From Solenopsis invicta (lineage: Eukaryota; Arthropoda; Insecta; Hymenoptera; Formicidae): DNA of 64,000 bases. The DNA lies in assembly GCF_016802725.1 (NCBI RefSeq), contig NC_052671.1, forward strand, positions 16,805,731 to 16,869,730, given 5' to 3'. Below are positions 39,101 to 49,902 of this stretch, in pieces. Both the position numbers and the translations under genes were made by a program. Each line of letters starts with the position of its first letter. The first letter of the stretch is position 1. The notes under the pieces are model-generated. The model was not told the DNA's origin, made no database searches, and saw only the letters and a program-made list of their open reading frames with translations.

Positions 39101-39695
39101 GCAGATTGGAGTATCCTGTATGTGATAATAGCATTGCTGTCATTAGTTATATGTTGGGTTGGATTTATTTGGGGTCTTGTTTGCTTGTGTCAAAGGATAT
39201 GCTCCGGTAGAAGGCGTTTACTTCGATCTAAGAAAAAACCACCGCGTTATTCTTTACTGCAACCAGAACCAGAAGATGATAGCAGTGCATGTATGTAATT
39301 CTTTTATTATTCAGCTTCTAATCTCAAATGACAGTGATAATCAAATATCTTGAATTGTTTGTCATTATCATTGTGCAATATTGTCTACACAGTAGAGGTT
39401 TCTTTCTTAATAATATTAATTCAGATGAAAGAATATAAGAACCATAAAATTTTAATATTTGTAAAATGTTTGAATATATTATGAATTTATTATAATTATT
39501 GTAATAAATTGTAATAATCTTCCTTTCACAGTTTCAACTCACAACAAGATGGTATTATCGGAATCTGACACCGATTCTGACGATGTTCTGTTTGAGCATC
39601 GTAAGAGTAAAAGCGGCAGTCATATAAGTAATCATGTAAGAAATGGTAAATCTCGGAATGGATTTATCAAAGTTGGTTCTCGAGTGAAGACATGA
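27130..39695 (+). CDS. KIAA0319L: KIAA0319-like MANSC/PKD membrane glycoprotein, complete
   Basis: Thirteen exons join in frame to 961 residues: 27130-27536, 28422-28591, 28996-29379, 29448-29673, 31403-31776, 34097-34208, 34288-34436, 34497-34687, 35203-35302, 35376-35696, 36063-36164, 39105-39290, 39532-39695. A signal peptide (about 1-20) precedes a Cys-rich MANSC domain (about 25-115), an EGF-like Cys cluster (about 160-190), five PKD repeats (about 225-705, with YTFKLTV/YSFKLTVVDD-type strands), a Cys-rich juxtamembrane region, one membrane helix (about 848-874) and a cytoplasmic tail with SESDTDSDDVLF, a block typical of the family. Vertebrate members are about 1050-1070 residues and traffic between Golgi, endosome and surface. 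Human KIAA0319L is the AAV receptor. Symbol given by homology. Confidence 0.93.
30480..31323. mobile_element. TTAA-flanked (piggyBac-type) non-autonomous element
   Basis: TTAA at 30476-30479 and at 31324-31327 bracket 844 bp that starts CCCCTAAACGT and ends ATGTTTAAGGG, short imperfect inverted ends. This fits piggyBac target choice and CCC/GGG termini. It has no transposase, contains (GA)n and a C-run at about 31224-31232, and sits in intron 4 of the KIAA0319-like gene. Confidence 0.5.
32830..33290. mobile_element. Fold-back element in KIAA0319L intron 5
   Basis: The left part (about 32848-33015) and right part (about 33050-33225) are imperfect reverse complements: TAATGCTCAATAATTTTCTA at the left matches TAGAAAATTATTGAGCACTT at the right, and ATGATGCTTATACGTAT matches ATACGTGTAAGCATCA near the centre. 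Single arms of the same family lie at 15430-15620, 36880-36990 and 62880-63110. It has no coding capacity. Confidence 0.6.
33544..34046 (+). mobile_element. TTAA-type MITE, copy 1 (503 bp)
   Basis: Flanked by TTAA (33540-33543; 34047-34050). The left end is GGCTCCTGAGTACTC and the right end GGAGTCAAGAGCC, imperfect inverted repeats. It lies in intron 5 and ends only 46 bp before the exon 6 splice acceptor, so it abuts the branch-point region. It aligns along nearly its full length with copy 2 at 37278. Confidence 0.85.
35706..35885 (-). pseudogene. Non-LTR retrotransposon reverse transcriptase fragment
   Basis: The minus strand reads FSTGNGIRQRCVMSPLLFNL, then about 25 residues on, WELAYADDIVLIA. 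These are the consecutive reverse transcriptase motifs of LINE elements, with YADD as the catalytic box. Only about 60 residues remain. It lies in intron 10 of the KIAA0319-like gene, antisense, and its end is about 10 bp from the exon 10 donor (GT at 35697). Confidence 0.9.
36344..36837 (-). mobile_element. TTAA-type MITE, degenerate inverted copy 3
   Basis: Read on the minus strand, this segment starts TTAAAGCTCCTG, continues CCATATTGAAATTGTCA and GCAAGAAATCGC, and near its other end carries CGCCACCGTCAACGCGG, matching the order of words in copies 1 and 2. It is strongly diverged and in the opposite orientation. It lies in intron 11. Confidence 0.65.
36880..36990 (+). repeat. Solo arm of the 32830-33290 repeat family
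   Basis: TTTGGAGAGCTAGTAAATGT, ATAAAATTATTATAATG and ACTAAAATCCTACTTTTATTG parallel the right arm at 33170-33240 and the copy at 15510-15580. Diverged. Confidence 0.45.
37278..37960 (+). mobile_element. TTAA-type MITE, copy 2 (683 bp) with internal duplication
   Basis: Flanked by TTAA (37274-37277; 37961-37964), with ends GGCTCCTGAGTACTC and GGAGTCAGGAGCC. It is 180 bp longer than copy 1 because the block AATTTTGTCCGAC to CAGGAAAACACA is present twice in tandem (about 37350-37520 and 37531-37700). It lies in intron 11 of the KIAA0319-like gene. No coding capacity, so mobilised in trans if at all. Confidence 0.85.
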
Positions 39696-39818
39696 GGTAA
39701 CAAGTGCAATAAATTCGAAATTTATGTTATAATAAGGTGTTATAGGATCCTAACAAATCGGAAAAATAGGATATTTTTTTATCATGTAAAATTTTTGTTT
39801 AAAGAAATATATAATGTA

Positions 39819-41097
39819 TTGGGTGTACAACTTAATTCGGTCCGTTTTTTTACTTGAAAAACGCATTTATTTGAACGATAAAATGAATTAATACCTTACT
39901 CAAAGTATTGTCCATCGCTAGTCACTACTTTTTCTCATCTTTCTGGCAATTTATGGATTCCGTCGCGGAAGAAGCGTTCATCTTTTGAAGCCAAGAACGA
40001 ATCGAGTCAATTTTTGATACCTTGTTCTGAAGTGAAACGTATTCCAGTCAAAGCGTTCTGCATCGATTGAAACAAATGGTAGTCAGAAGGGACAAGGTCT
40101 GGGCTATAAGGCGGATGAGCCAAAACTTCTCATCCACTATTTTCCAAATAGTTTTTAATCGGAACAGCAACATGAGGCCGAGCGTTGTCATGGTGAAAGA
40201 TTATGGATTCATGTCTGGTCGCATATTCTGGACGTTTTTCAGCTATAGCCCGCTTTAAACAGACCAATTGTTGCCTGTAGAAGTCTCCCGTGATGATTTG
40301 ACCAGATTTTAGCAGCTCATAGTGGATCACACCCTTCTGATCTCACCAAATACAGAGCATTACTTTGGCACCATGGATATTCGGCTTCGGCGTTGATGTT
40401 CCCGGTTGGCCGAGCTTTACATACGATTTTTTGTGTTTTGGATTGTCGTAGTGAATCCATTTTTCGTCCCCGCTAATGATTCGATGCAGAAAAGACTTCT
40501 TTTTGTACCGTTCAAGCAACATTTCGGACATGCAAAATCGTCATCCGATATCTCTCGGTTTCAATTCGTATTTGACCCAATTTCCTTGCTTTTGGATGTA
40601 TCCCGCGGTTTTGAGTCGTTTCGAAATAGCTTGTTGAGTAACTTCCAATATTTTTGCGAGTTCTTCTTGCGTTTGACACGAATCTTGATCGAATAATGTT
40701 TCTAATTCTTCATCTTCAAACTTTTTCGGTTGACTCGAACGCTCTTTGTCTTCAACACTAAAATCACCACTTTTAAATCGTCAAAACCATTCTCTGCAAG
40801 ATTTATCCGATGGTGCAGATTCACCATACACTTCCACAAGTATTCGATGCGCTTCAGCTGCACTTTTCTTCCAATTGAAACAGAGAAAAACTTCCTGCAA
40901 ATGGTGTTTATTTGGAACAAAACTCGACATTTTCAACGCAGTAAAAATTAAACTTGTGCAAAACTCAAAGGCTTGTAAACAATATTTGACAGATGTTGAC
41001 ACTTCATGATACAGCAAAAATCAGCTGTCGCCGTTCAATCATTTATAGCACCTAGAACCATCTTTTGAAAACGGGTCGAACTAAGTCGTACACCCAA
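39819..41097 (-). mobile_element. Full-length mariner (mauritiana-like) element
   Basis: The 1279-bp element has terminal repeats TTGGGTGTACAACTTAATTC (left) and the near complement ending GTACACCCAA (right), and is flanked by TA (39817-39818; 41098-41099), the mariner target duplication. Its length is typical of mariner. It starts 123 bp after the KIAA0319-like stop codon, in antisense orientation, so it probably sits in that gene's 3' UTR. Confidence 0.93.
39896..40930 (-). pseudogene. Mariner transposase, 344 codons, six in-frame TGA
   Basis: From ATG 40930-40928 to TAA 39898-39896 a single frame spans 344 codons, matching the 345-residue length of Mos1-like transposases, with no frameshift. 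It begins MSSFVPNKHHLQEV. Catalytic Asp motifs are intact: SGDEKWIHYDN, FHHDNARPHV and YSPDLVPSDYHLF. The frame is broken only by TGA at 40781-40783, 40541-40543, 40343-40345, 40130-40132, 40007-40009 and 39935-39937. Four of these fall where the family has Trp (before DQKG, EVL, LDS and EKV), and the other two precede RF, where Arg or Gln is expected. Under the standard code it is inactive. Confidence 0.92.
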
Positions 41098-42767
41098 TAA
41101 TTCTATTTTATATGTATATTTGTTAAAAAAAATAAAATACAATTATATTCAAAAGTGTTGTTAAACTTTAAACACAATTTTTCAAAGCATTCTTTAAAAT
41201 GGTTACCATGATAACTCATGGTTTATCCGATCAATTTAAAATTTTAAAGTAATATTTTTAATAACATTTAACATCACGGATCACGGAGACTTTCTGATTT
41301 TTACTTATTTTAAGTTGTTACAAAAAAATTTTTTTAGAAAAATGCAATTTTCAAAATTCTTTTTGTGATCCTAAAATGACAGTAGAGAAAAAAACTACTA
41401 TATTTTTTCTTTTCAGCTAAATTTATTGAAACTGAATCGTGGCTACGTGTGGTATATGCATATATTTATTTAGAATATTATTATTTTTATATTTATACTA
41501 ATTTTACATTTGTTTAAATAAATTTCAAAGCAGAAATACACATTTCTTTATCTAGTTCTTTAAATAAAAATTTTACATGATGTTGTAAAATACATTATTT
41601 GCTAAGGTCCTATAATCCCTTAAAATAAGGCAATCAAGGTATTTCTTATCTAAATTTTACATTTCAGAAATGCAATAGTAACAGTGCAAGGATAAATAGC
41701 GCACAGCTATTCATGTAAATTTGGCCAAACTTGAAATGCTAGTCAGGAAGGTGTATATAAGTTTACTTATGTACCTAAAAACAATCGTCTCCAAAATCGG
41801 TATTGATAACAATGTTTCAAAAAAATAGACTTTAAGTACTGTTTATAGATATGCGACATTAATACAACGTCACATTCTACGTCACGTTACTTAATTCGTC
41901 TTAAGTATTATTAATCAATTCTATTCTGTACCTATTACGTGATCTTAATTGTATCAGCAATCGTTGACACGATTAAATGCGGCGTCACGTCAATCTATTT
42001 GAGAGCTTGTCTAAGTATTATTATGGCCTTAGAAATTACTTAAATTAAAAATTAATATGTAGTAAGCACTGTATCATCAAGTCTGTATGTCGTTTATATG
42101 TATCGCTTACTCTTTAATATATACAGTGTCGATCTTATTTTTACACTCTATGGATACTAAATAAAATTTGATATCCATACATATTTTATTATTAATTCCC
42201 CGCACATACCTACTTTATTTCAATAGAGATAATTATTTTTTAAAGTTGATGCGTAAGTTGCTTTCATTTTTGTTTACATAGTATAATTTTTGTTCCCCAA
42301 ACTTTTTAAAAAATCCTATTTTTTTAGAATTTATTATTATAGCAATTTATTATTGAAAGAAAGTTTTTCAATAAATTATTGCATAAATTAAGCGTTTTTT
42401 ATCTATTTTCTGCATTAGAAAAATGTTTGTGAAGAATAAAAGATTTTTCCACATTTCATTAAGAATTGACAATCTAAATATTAGAAAGATATCTATAAAT
42501 TCACGACCAGTAGCTAAGATTTTGTGTTTCAAGGCAAGTTTCTTGGCTTACGTTTGGCTCATAGCCAATGTTTTAAAGTTATTTTTAACCGGCTGCGCTG
42601 TTCGAGAACGAGTTTTAAGTAGTAGGAGAACTTCATGCGGCTCATTGACTCATTCTTTCGTATCTTCCGTTAATTGTATCTTAATTTCTCGGTGAGATAT
42701 TGCAATTTTGATATTGATCAAAGAAAATTATATGTGTCACATTCTTGTTATAACGTACACATTTTCA
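41098..42767 (+). other. Probable 3' UTR of the KIAA0319-like gene, then intergenic
   Basis: AT-rich with no coding exons. AAATAAAATTT at about 42160 is a plausible polyadenylation signal; another AATAAA lies at 39708, before the mariner. The open frame 42423-42695 has no recognisable domain. Just before 42768 a CATTTTCAG acceptor leads into the first TRIM45-like coding exon. Confidence 0.4.
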
Positions 42768-42774
42768 GCGGGCA

Positions 42775-45700
42775 ATGGATTTCGTAAATTGTTCAGCAAA
42801 ACGTTCTTCAAAAAGTTGTTGCGGTCGCGAGACTGCAGTGAACAGTGAGCTCGGAAGCTGCGATCATATTTATGCAAATTTGGTCGAATGTAAGAACAAA
42901 GGTGTAAATACTGAAAATTTCATTCACGTCGAACCAATAACAGTAGCATCTACGAACAAACGGTGAGCGATATCTTTAGATTCACTTAAGGAAATTCTTT
43001 AATCTTTTCACATAACATAAGAACTTGGTCACCTTTTGAGAATAAGTTTATAATTAATTTATAGATGTATAATGTATAGATATTTCTGAATTTTTTTTTA
43101 AATTTCTCGGCCATATAATTTTCTTTGCATAAAGACAATGAATAAATATGCGTAAAATGATTTTAACCATATTCTGAAGTAGCAAGTAAAAACAACACTA
43201 CAGTTGCAATTTTTTGTAATTTTTGAACTATTGAATTTGATTCTCATATACAAAAAATGTTAATTTTTCTGAAAAATATTAAAATTAACATATGAAGCTA
43301 TTAAATATGTAGCTATATATCAAACATTTATTAATTATTATTGTTGAGCTTTACGAACATATTAATTTGTGTTTTTCTGCTAGTAAAACATGATAATACT
43401 TTCATCTTTCATAGTTCCTGTTTTGCTTGATTAGAAAAAAAAATTTTTTTTAAATTTAAATAACTTAATCATAAACAAAATATAAGAATTTTAAGAACTA
43501 TATTCATTTAAAAAATGGAGTTTACAAAAAATATTTTGAAATTAAAAAATTAAATTTGTATCATTTTTTTATGTAAGACTATGACATACTCATGAATTAT
43601 ACAATTACAATTTTTTTTTAATATGACGTCACTGGTGAAAACATGGCAACATCGCTTGTTATTACATTTAAACTATTTAAATCTTAAATAATTTTTTTCA
43701 ATCAAATTAAAATTATAACTCATTATATTCACTTTATGAAACATTGATCACATAATTGACTTTGAATAGAATTTTTAAGATTGTTGTGATTTTCACAATA
43801 TATATAAATGACTCCGATTTTTTTCAGTAATGAAGATTCCCGAAAAAGGCGTGTTTTTTGGTCCAATTCGAATGTCTTTCCATCCCAGCCTTCCCCCGTT
43901 TTCATTCGCAGCAAAATGGGTAACGAAGTTGAAGACCCGAGAGAAACGATACATTCTTTATACAGATTACCGTACAATGCGGACTTCCAATGTCCCAGAT
44001 GTGGGCAGAGAATGGAAGAACCGAGACTCCTTCCTTGCTTACATCCTATATGTTTAGCTTGCGTTTACGAATTAATGAGCAAACGTGAGTGAGAGGAAAA
44101 GTTTGATTTTAACAAAGAAAAACGCAATTCAATATTTTTAATGATAGTAATGTAACTGTTTTTAAGGTATCTCCGCTTTTTAGTTTCAAAAAATTAATTT
44201 TTTTTTATATTTTTTAGAGGCTTTAAACAGTTAAAGCCTTGAGAAATTAAAGGTAAAAGATTTAAAGTTTTTAACATATAAACTATTTGTAAACTTTTAA
44301 ATGGTCTCAGAAACATTTTTCAAAATTATTACCACAACTTGGTAATCTGGTCTGCTGATATTCGATTGTCACGTCGCTAATTGACTAATTTAATATAAAA
44401 TATTCAGATTAGCTGTTTTCCAAGAAAGAAAAGTTGGGCTGTAAATGGCGGTGGTCATTTACAACATGGCCAAATGGGACGTTCCCATTCGTTTCAATTC
44501 GACTTAAAATTTTTAGGAAATATTCGTAACATTTTTTCTTGTCGTCCGATCTGCAATTGAATAACAATTGCAAATTTCGATTTTTCTAATAAGAATATCT
44601 CGAAAGAAAAAATAAAAACGATTTTTTTTCAAAAACTTTGCCAATTTTGCAAAAATCAATTTTACAAAAGGTGGTTGTAAAAGAAGTACATTTGTGTATA
44701 TTAAAAATTTGTTTAACTTTTTACCTCTAATAATTTCTATCTTTTAAATCATAACATTGAACCAATATTACTTTTAATATGTATACATTTAACTAATAGC
44801 CCAAAATCTAATGAATTTGTATTGAGTATTTAAATATCAAGTATCAAGAAAAATACATCAAGTTACAAATTTACAACTTTTATATATATTTTTTTTGAAA
44901 AAAATCTTAAAAAGGGATACAAAAATGGTAGATAGAAAAGGAAAAGGAGAATATCTTAATCGTACTTTGGATTTATAGTTAAAACAAATTGATAAAATTG
45001 TATATATATTTGCAGTTCCGAATGTGCCTTCGAAGAGCGAAATACATAACAATAATCGAGTTTACGCAGAACCCGACATTTATGAAACGTGTCCATTATG
45101 CGACTCACATTTGCCAAATGCTAATTCTGCCATACCGCCGCCACACTATCCTTTGCAACATCGTTCGGTCATGGACACAGTGCGACGTAAACTGGTCAAT
45201 AGAGTACTTTGCGACACCTGCACAAGCGAAGTTCCGGTAAAGATCTAAATATTACTATGCTTTCTTTTGGAATTTTATTTTATTGCAAAGCAGAAATATT
45301 TTATAGATTCTTCTGTACATATTCTTTTAAGGCACTCATACAATGTTCAACGTGTTTGCGTAATTTTTGCTCGGAGTGCGGCAGGCAACATGAACAACAA
45401 AATATTACAGAAGTGAGAACAATTAAACATTTAATGAGGCCACTGTGGGAGGCTACTAAAGTACGACGAACGATTTTATGCCAAATACATCCGACGCATG
45501 CTTTAAGATTTTATTGTATTGCGTGTCAGCAGGTTCACGAAAATTTCTTCTTTCTACATAGTGTTCGGCAGCAAATAAAAAAAAATTTAAAGAATAATTT
45601 TAGATGTTAAAATGAAACGATAATTAAGAATGGCAAAATTGCAAATAAGATTTTGTTTTTTAATTACAAATATTTAAATACGTAAAAAGTACCCAAGTAT

Positions 45701-46306
45701 ATGAAATTTACATTTAAAAAACAAAGCATCCATTAAACTTTTCTTATTTTTAATTTTGTACTTCTAAATATTTAAATATTCACATAGAATGTGTCTAAAG
45801 CATGTGATTATAAAAACACTTATTAAAAAACGAAGCTTTAATTGCAATTGTTATTTTTGATTTTTGTTTCATCATCTAAAATTACTCCTTAAATTTTTTT
45901 CTATCTGCTCCTCCTAACACTTTACGTGCACGATATTTTTTAATGTGTTAAATTTAAATGTACAAGGATGCAAAGGAAATGCAATCAACTTCAAATTATT
46001 GATATTTTCAATTGAGGTCGTATGAATTCTTTTGTAATTTATTATATTTAATGACTTACATCATCTAACTTATAAATAAACAATACAAAATTTTCAGGTA
46101 ACATGCAAAGAATGTATGTGGAGTATGCAACATAGAGGTCATGCTAGCGAAGATGCAATTGGAGTGGGAAAAAGAGCTGGTACATATTTAGAAATGATGT
46201 TGCAGAAAGCCAGAGTATATCTAAATAATTTATTGATTCAATATAACCATGATGTATTTTCAACTAACGATCTTGAAGAAACACACAATATAGCCAAGAT
46301 TTGCAG
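42775..46306 (+). CDS. TRIM45: TRIM45-like E3 ligase, N-terminal half (RING and two B-boxes)
   Basis: Exons 42775-42962, 43828-44084, 45016-45236, 45332-45532 and 46098-46306 join in frame to 358 codons plus two bases. The RING begins CPRCGQRMEE-PRLLPCLHPICLAC (about residue 117) and, as in TRIM45, its second half follows a long insert (CPLCDSHLP, about 174). B-box 1 (VLCDTC ... FCSECGRQH, about 213-245) and B-box 2 (LCQIHPTHALRFYC ... CKECMWSMQHRGHA, about 270-305) follow, then the start of a coiled coil. The last donor, TTGCAG|GTATGT, has no downstream acceptor exon on this strand within the window. The matching 3' exons lie on the minus strand at 47411-48217. The start is uncertain; ATG 43915 is an alternative. 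Exon 4 uses a weak donor (GTTCAC). Confidence 0.82.
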
Positions 46307-47410
46307 GTATGTATCCAACTATAGCATTATATTATAAAACGGGAAATTATATAAATTACATTACGCAAATGCGTAATAAAACTTGCTATATAATGTTTAA
46401 GAATTTGTTAATTTTAATTATATAATAAAAATGCATTTCGATGTATAAAACTGTGCAAAAACAAAATTCTTAGTAGCACATCCTATTGTGATACAATTGT
46501 CATGTGATTAATAAGGAAAGAGTAAAAGAAAAGTTGTCATTTGAGGTACGCATTACCAAAATATACATTCCAAAACTTTGATGCATAGACTGACTAGAAT
46601 TATTAAAATTATTGTACAATTTGAATATATTTTATTAATGTAATATTAAGCAAGAACGAGTTATATTGCGACTGATGATTTCAAACGTGTTATGTCTAAG
46701 TTTAGTTAAATATATTGCAAACATTTGTAATTAATAAATGATAAATGAAAAGTGCACCTGATTTGATGTATATATCCTGATGTATGTGTAAATATATTTT
46801 AAAAAATTATACATAAAAAATATGCACATATAAATATAATTTAATTTATACATATATGCATATTAACTTATATGTATGTATACATGGCATGTATAAAATA
46901 TTTTTTTTCATGTTTTTTTATATATATTGTGCGATACTTTTCATCTAAATAAAGCGATAAAATCAAGGTAAGTATAAAGCATAATGTTATAAATTTCATA
47001 TTTTTTCTATTCTTACTTTTTCGTTTTTCTCGTATAGAGATGCTCAATAACCAGCGTTATATTTTATTAAGTATTTCTGCATTTCTGATGATTTTAAAGC
47101 TATAAATTTTGATTATCAGATAAGCTGTTGCAGAATAAGACTTAAATATTGTATATGAGATTATTATTTTTGTTCGACATAAAATTTTATTTAACTTTTA
47201 ATGAGAATGTGGAAATTTTTAATCTCTAATTATTTCAAAAATTACAAATATATTTCAACTAATTAAACACATATAAATATACTCAATTTCTTGAAATAAT
47301 ATTTTCATTCCTTTTAAAGATACAAAGTCTAAATAATGTCTTCATTTTTTTAAGTGGAATATTGAAATTATATTTATACACAGAAGATATATTTATTAAT
47401 TTATTAAAAT
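46307..47410. other. Gap between the two TRIM45-like halves
   Basis: AT-rich, with no coiled-coil exon on the plus strand. It must contain the plus-strand intron start or 3' end and the 3' UTR of the minus-strand half. If an inversion separated the halves, one breakpoint is here. I see no run of N and no obvious repeat at a breakpoint. Confidence 0.5.
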
Positions 47411-48217
47411 TCATAATATAAGTTGATGCGTGGTTTTTCGTATAATTAAACAACGACCATTACGTAATATGGATCCACAGCAAGACCAGTGGTTAAAGCC
47501 TGGATGTCCAATATGTCCATGACCACAACCTTTATATCCACCTTTACAAAAATTTTTTTCTTATGTTTATCTCAATCTTTATTTATTTCTAAATTTTAAG
47601 TAACAATTATTAAAAATTGTTTTTTTATGTATTTTAAATGTTTTACATTATACTATTAGTATTGCAGATATTGCTTTTATGGATTAATTTTTTTATTTTA
47701 TTGGTTCAATGTATATTTTATTTAAAAATTTAACTTGTAAAATTCTTACCAGGCATGGTGCCTCTACAGCCACAAGTAATTTCCTTTTTTCCACCACTAG
47801 AGCAAAATGTGCAACAATGATAAATGCCGCTATGTGTAAGTCTCAAAGCTGATAATCTTGTATTTTTGTACCAATATTCTGCAACATAATGTAATACATA
47901 ATTCTAAAAGGAAAATACATGTATATCATACAAAAGAAAAACTAATGTATGTCGAATACATACCGTTTTCTTTATCTATCGTTATATTTGTCACGCCTAA
48001 TTTATTTAATCTCTTCACGATTATTCCAGCAAGCGATAGTATTTCTATCTCAGACCCATCAGCAAGTAAATCATTCATTAATGAAATAGCATTCAGAAGA
48101 TGTCGTGCTTTTTGTAATCGTTCAAATTCTTGAATTCTTTCGCGAGCTTGTTTTATATGAAGTAATATAATTTTGTAGTCTTGTAAATTTGAAGCGTCTA
48201 TAGTAGTCTCAAAGTAT
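47411..48217 (-). CDS. TRIM45: TRIM45-like C-terminal half (coiled coil and Cys/Gly/His-rich tail)
   Basis: Three minus-strand exons, 48217-47964, 47878-47750 and 47541-47411, have GT-AG junctions and keep one frame to a TGA. Exon 1 encodes ERLQKARHLLNAISLMNDLL and SEIEILSLAGIIVKRLNKLG, matching the end of the TRIM45 coiled coil. Exons 2-3 encode HSGIYHCCTFCSSGG, CRGTMPGGYKGCGHGH and IGHPGFNHWSCCGS, the distinctive C-terminal tail of TRIM45. The filamin repeat that lies between these parts in vertebrate TRIM45 is missing; only an 85-bp intron separates them. No RING or B-box exon is visible upstream on this strand. The acceptor phase of exon 1 fits the donor at 46306 on the opposite strand exactly. 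Confidence 0.82.
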
Positions 48218-49567
48218 CTGTATAAAAAAATTCTTATTTATTTCATGCACTTAAAAAGTTTGTAAAAAAAATAAATTTATAAATCTTATGAATAAGTAAC
48301 TCTTTATGTAGTGACAGAAATAATACTAAATACATGTCACAGACAATAGATAATACAATGGATAATTACTTAAATTAAAAAAATATACACCAGTCATTTC
48401 TCTTTTATCATATATGATACATTAAATATACAAAGTCATAGGCTGTGTTGTTCAATGTATCTTGCATTACACATTGTCAAGTGATATTCATTTTTATTGC
48501 AACACTTTGTCAAGTATTGTCAACAATGTGTATGAATGTAAAATAAACATTGTCATTTGAGGTACTATACATAACGGAATTGGTAGAAAGCATAATTTTA
48601 GCGCTTCTTATATTTATTAACAAACTTATCTTACGTTAAGAATGTCGTTGTAATTCAGTATATATAAAGCTTACTAAACTTACTCAATAGTGAAAGAAAT
48701 ATATGAGGGAAAAGGAGATAAGATGTTTGTCAACTTTTTTCCTAATTTCTGTGATAATTTTTTTCTTTTTTCAAAAATAATCTTTTTTTTAGATTTATTA
48801 AAAAGCTTGTCATCTGTAAAAGTTGTTGAATAAATTAGCACTTTTTAAAATTTTTTAAAAACATTCCATTTCATCTCACTTCCATATACAAATAAAATGA
48901 CAGTCAAGTAAAGTTAAATATATACTTACAAATAAAAAATTTATTATAATAAACTTAATATTGTTTTAATTTTATTAGTGGTAGTAAAATAAAATGTAAA
49001 TGGAACAAATAATATGTTATGTAATTTGTAAAAATAAAATTATTAAAATTACGATATATATTACGATTAAAATTGTGTTACATGTAATTAAAATGCTGTT
49101 AAAATAAAAAAAAAAAAAACTATCCACAGTCGTCGTATTTATTTATTAAATATAAAAATAATATTAAAAAATGAAAAATATTAACATGTTATTGTATGCT
49201 TTTATAATATGATTTTATAAAGAAAATGAAAATATTTATAAACACTAAAAAATTACATATAGATGCAGCTTAAACACATTTCTTATTGTTTTATCCATTT
49301 TTGTGAACAGATTGAAATCAAACTACGATTATTTATTATTATCTAAATTCTCTAATGAATTAAAGTATTGACCCGTTCCTATTAATTTAGAAACATTAAC
49401 AATTCATCTCTTACCTACTTTATCTTATTTCCCTTTCCCCTAAAATTTCTAAATATAAACAGATCTTTTATATGCCCAAGTACCTACATGTACAAAAACA
49501 ACTTACATTTTACATTATTTTCTATCATTAAAAAATAATATATTAACAATATTAAAATACGAAGACG
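48218..49567. other. Gene-free stretch between TRIM45-like and PEF genes
   Basis: AT-rich. No minus-strand RING/B-box exon and no plus-strand exon found. It probably includes the 3' end of the PEF transcript and possibly an inversion breakpoint. Confidence 0.45.
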
Positions 49568-49827
49568 TTATATACTGCAACTGAGAGCTACCCCCAGAAA
49601 ATCTTCAAATCCAATAGTGATTGTGCCCGTTTGATCTTTATCTCTTGTCCTAAATGCTTCTGTAACACAACATATGTTAATAAACAAACATGTTTAAATT
49701 ATGACAAATATTATAATATTAAATTATGCATGTATAGATGTTCAGTTAACCCTTTCAGAAACTTCAAAATACAAAAGTGAGTTTAAAATGTATAAGACAT
49801 TTTTATATATTGATTTATATGCATACA

Positions 49828-49902
<75 letters not shown>

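Noticed and set aside
39896..40930. Reading the six mariner TGA codons as Trp (alternative code)
   Set aside because: All host genes in the window read TGG for Trp and several end in TGA, so the standard nuclear code applies; two of the six sites are not expected to be Trp.
42423..42695. 90-codon open frame before the TRIM45-like gene
   Set aside because: No recognisable domain and it does not join in frame to the first TRIM45-like exon through a visible donor.
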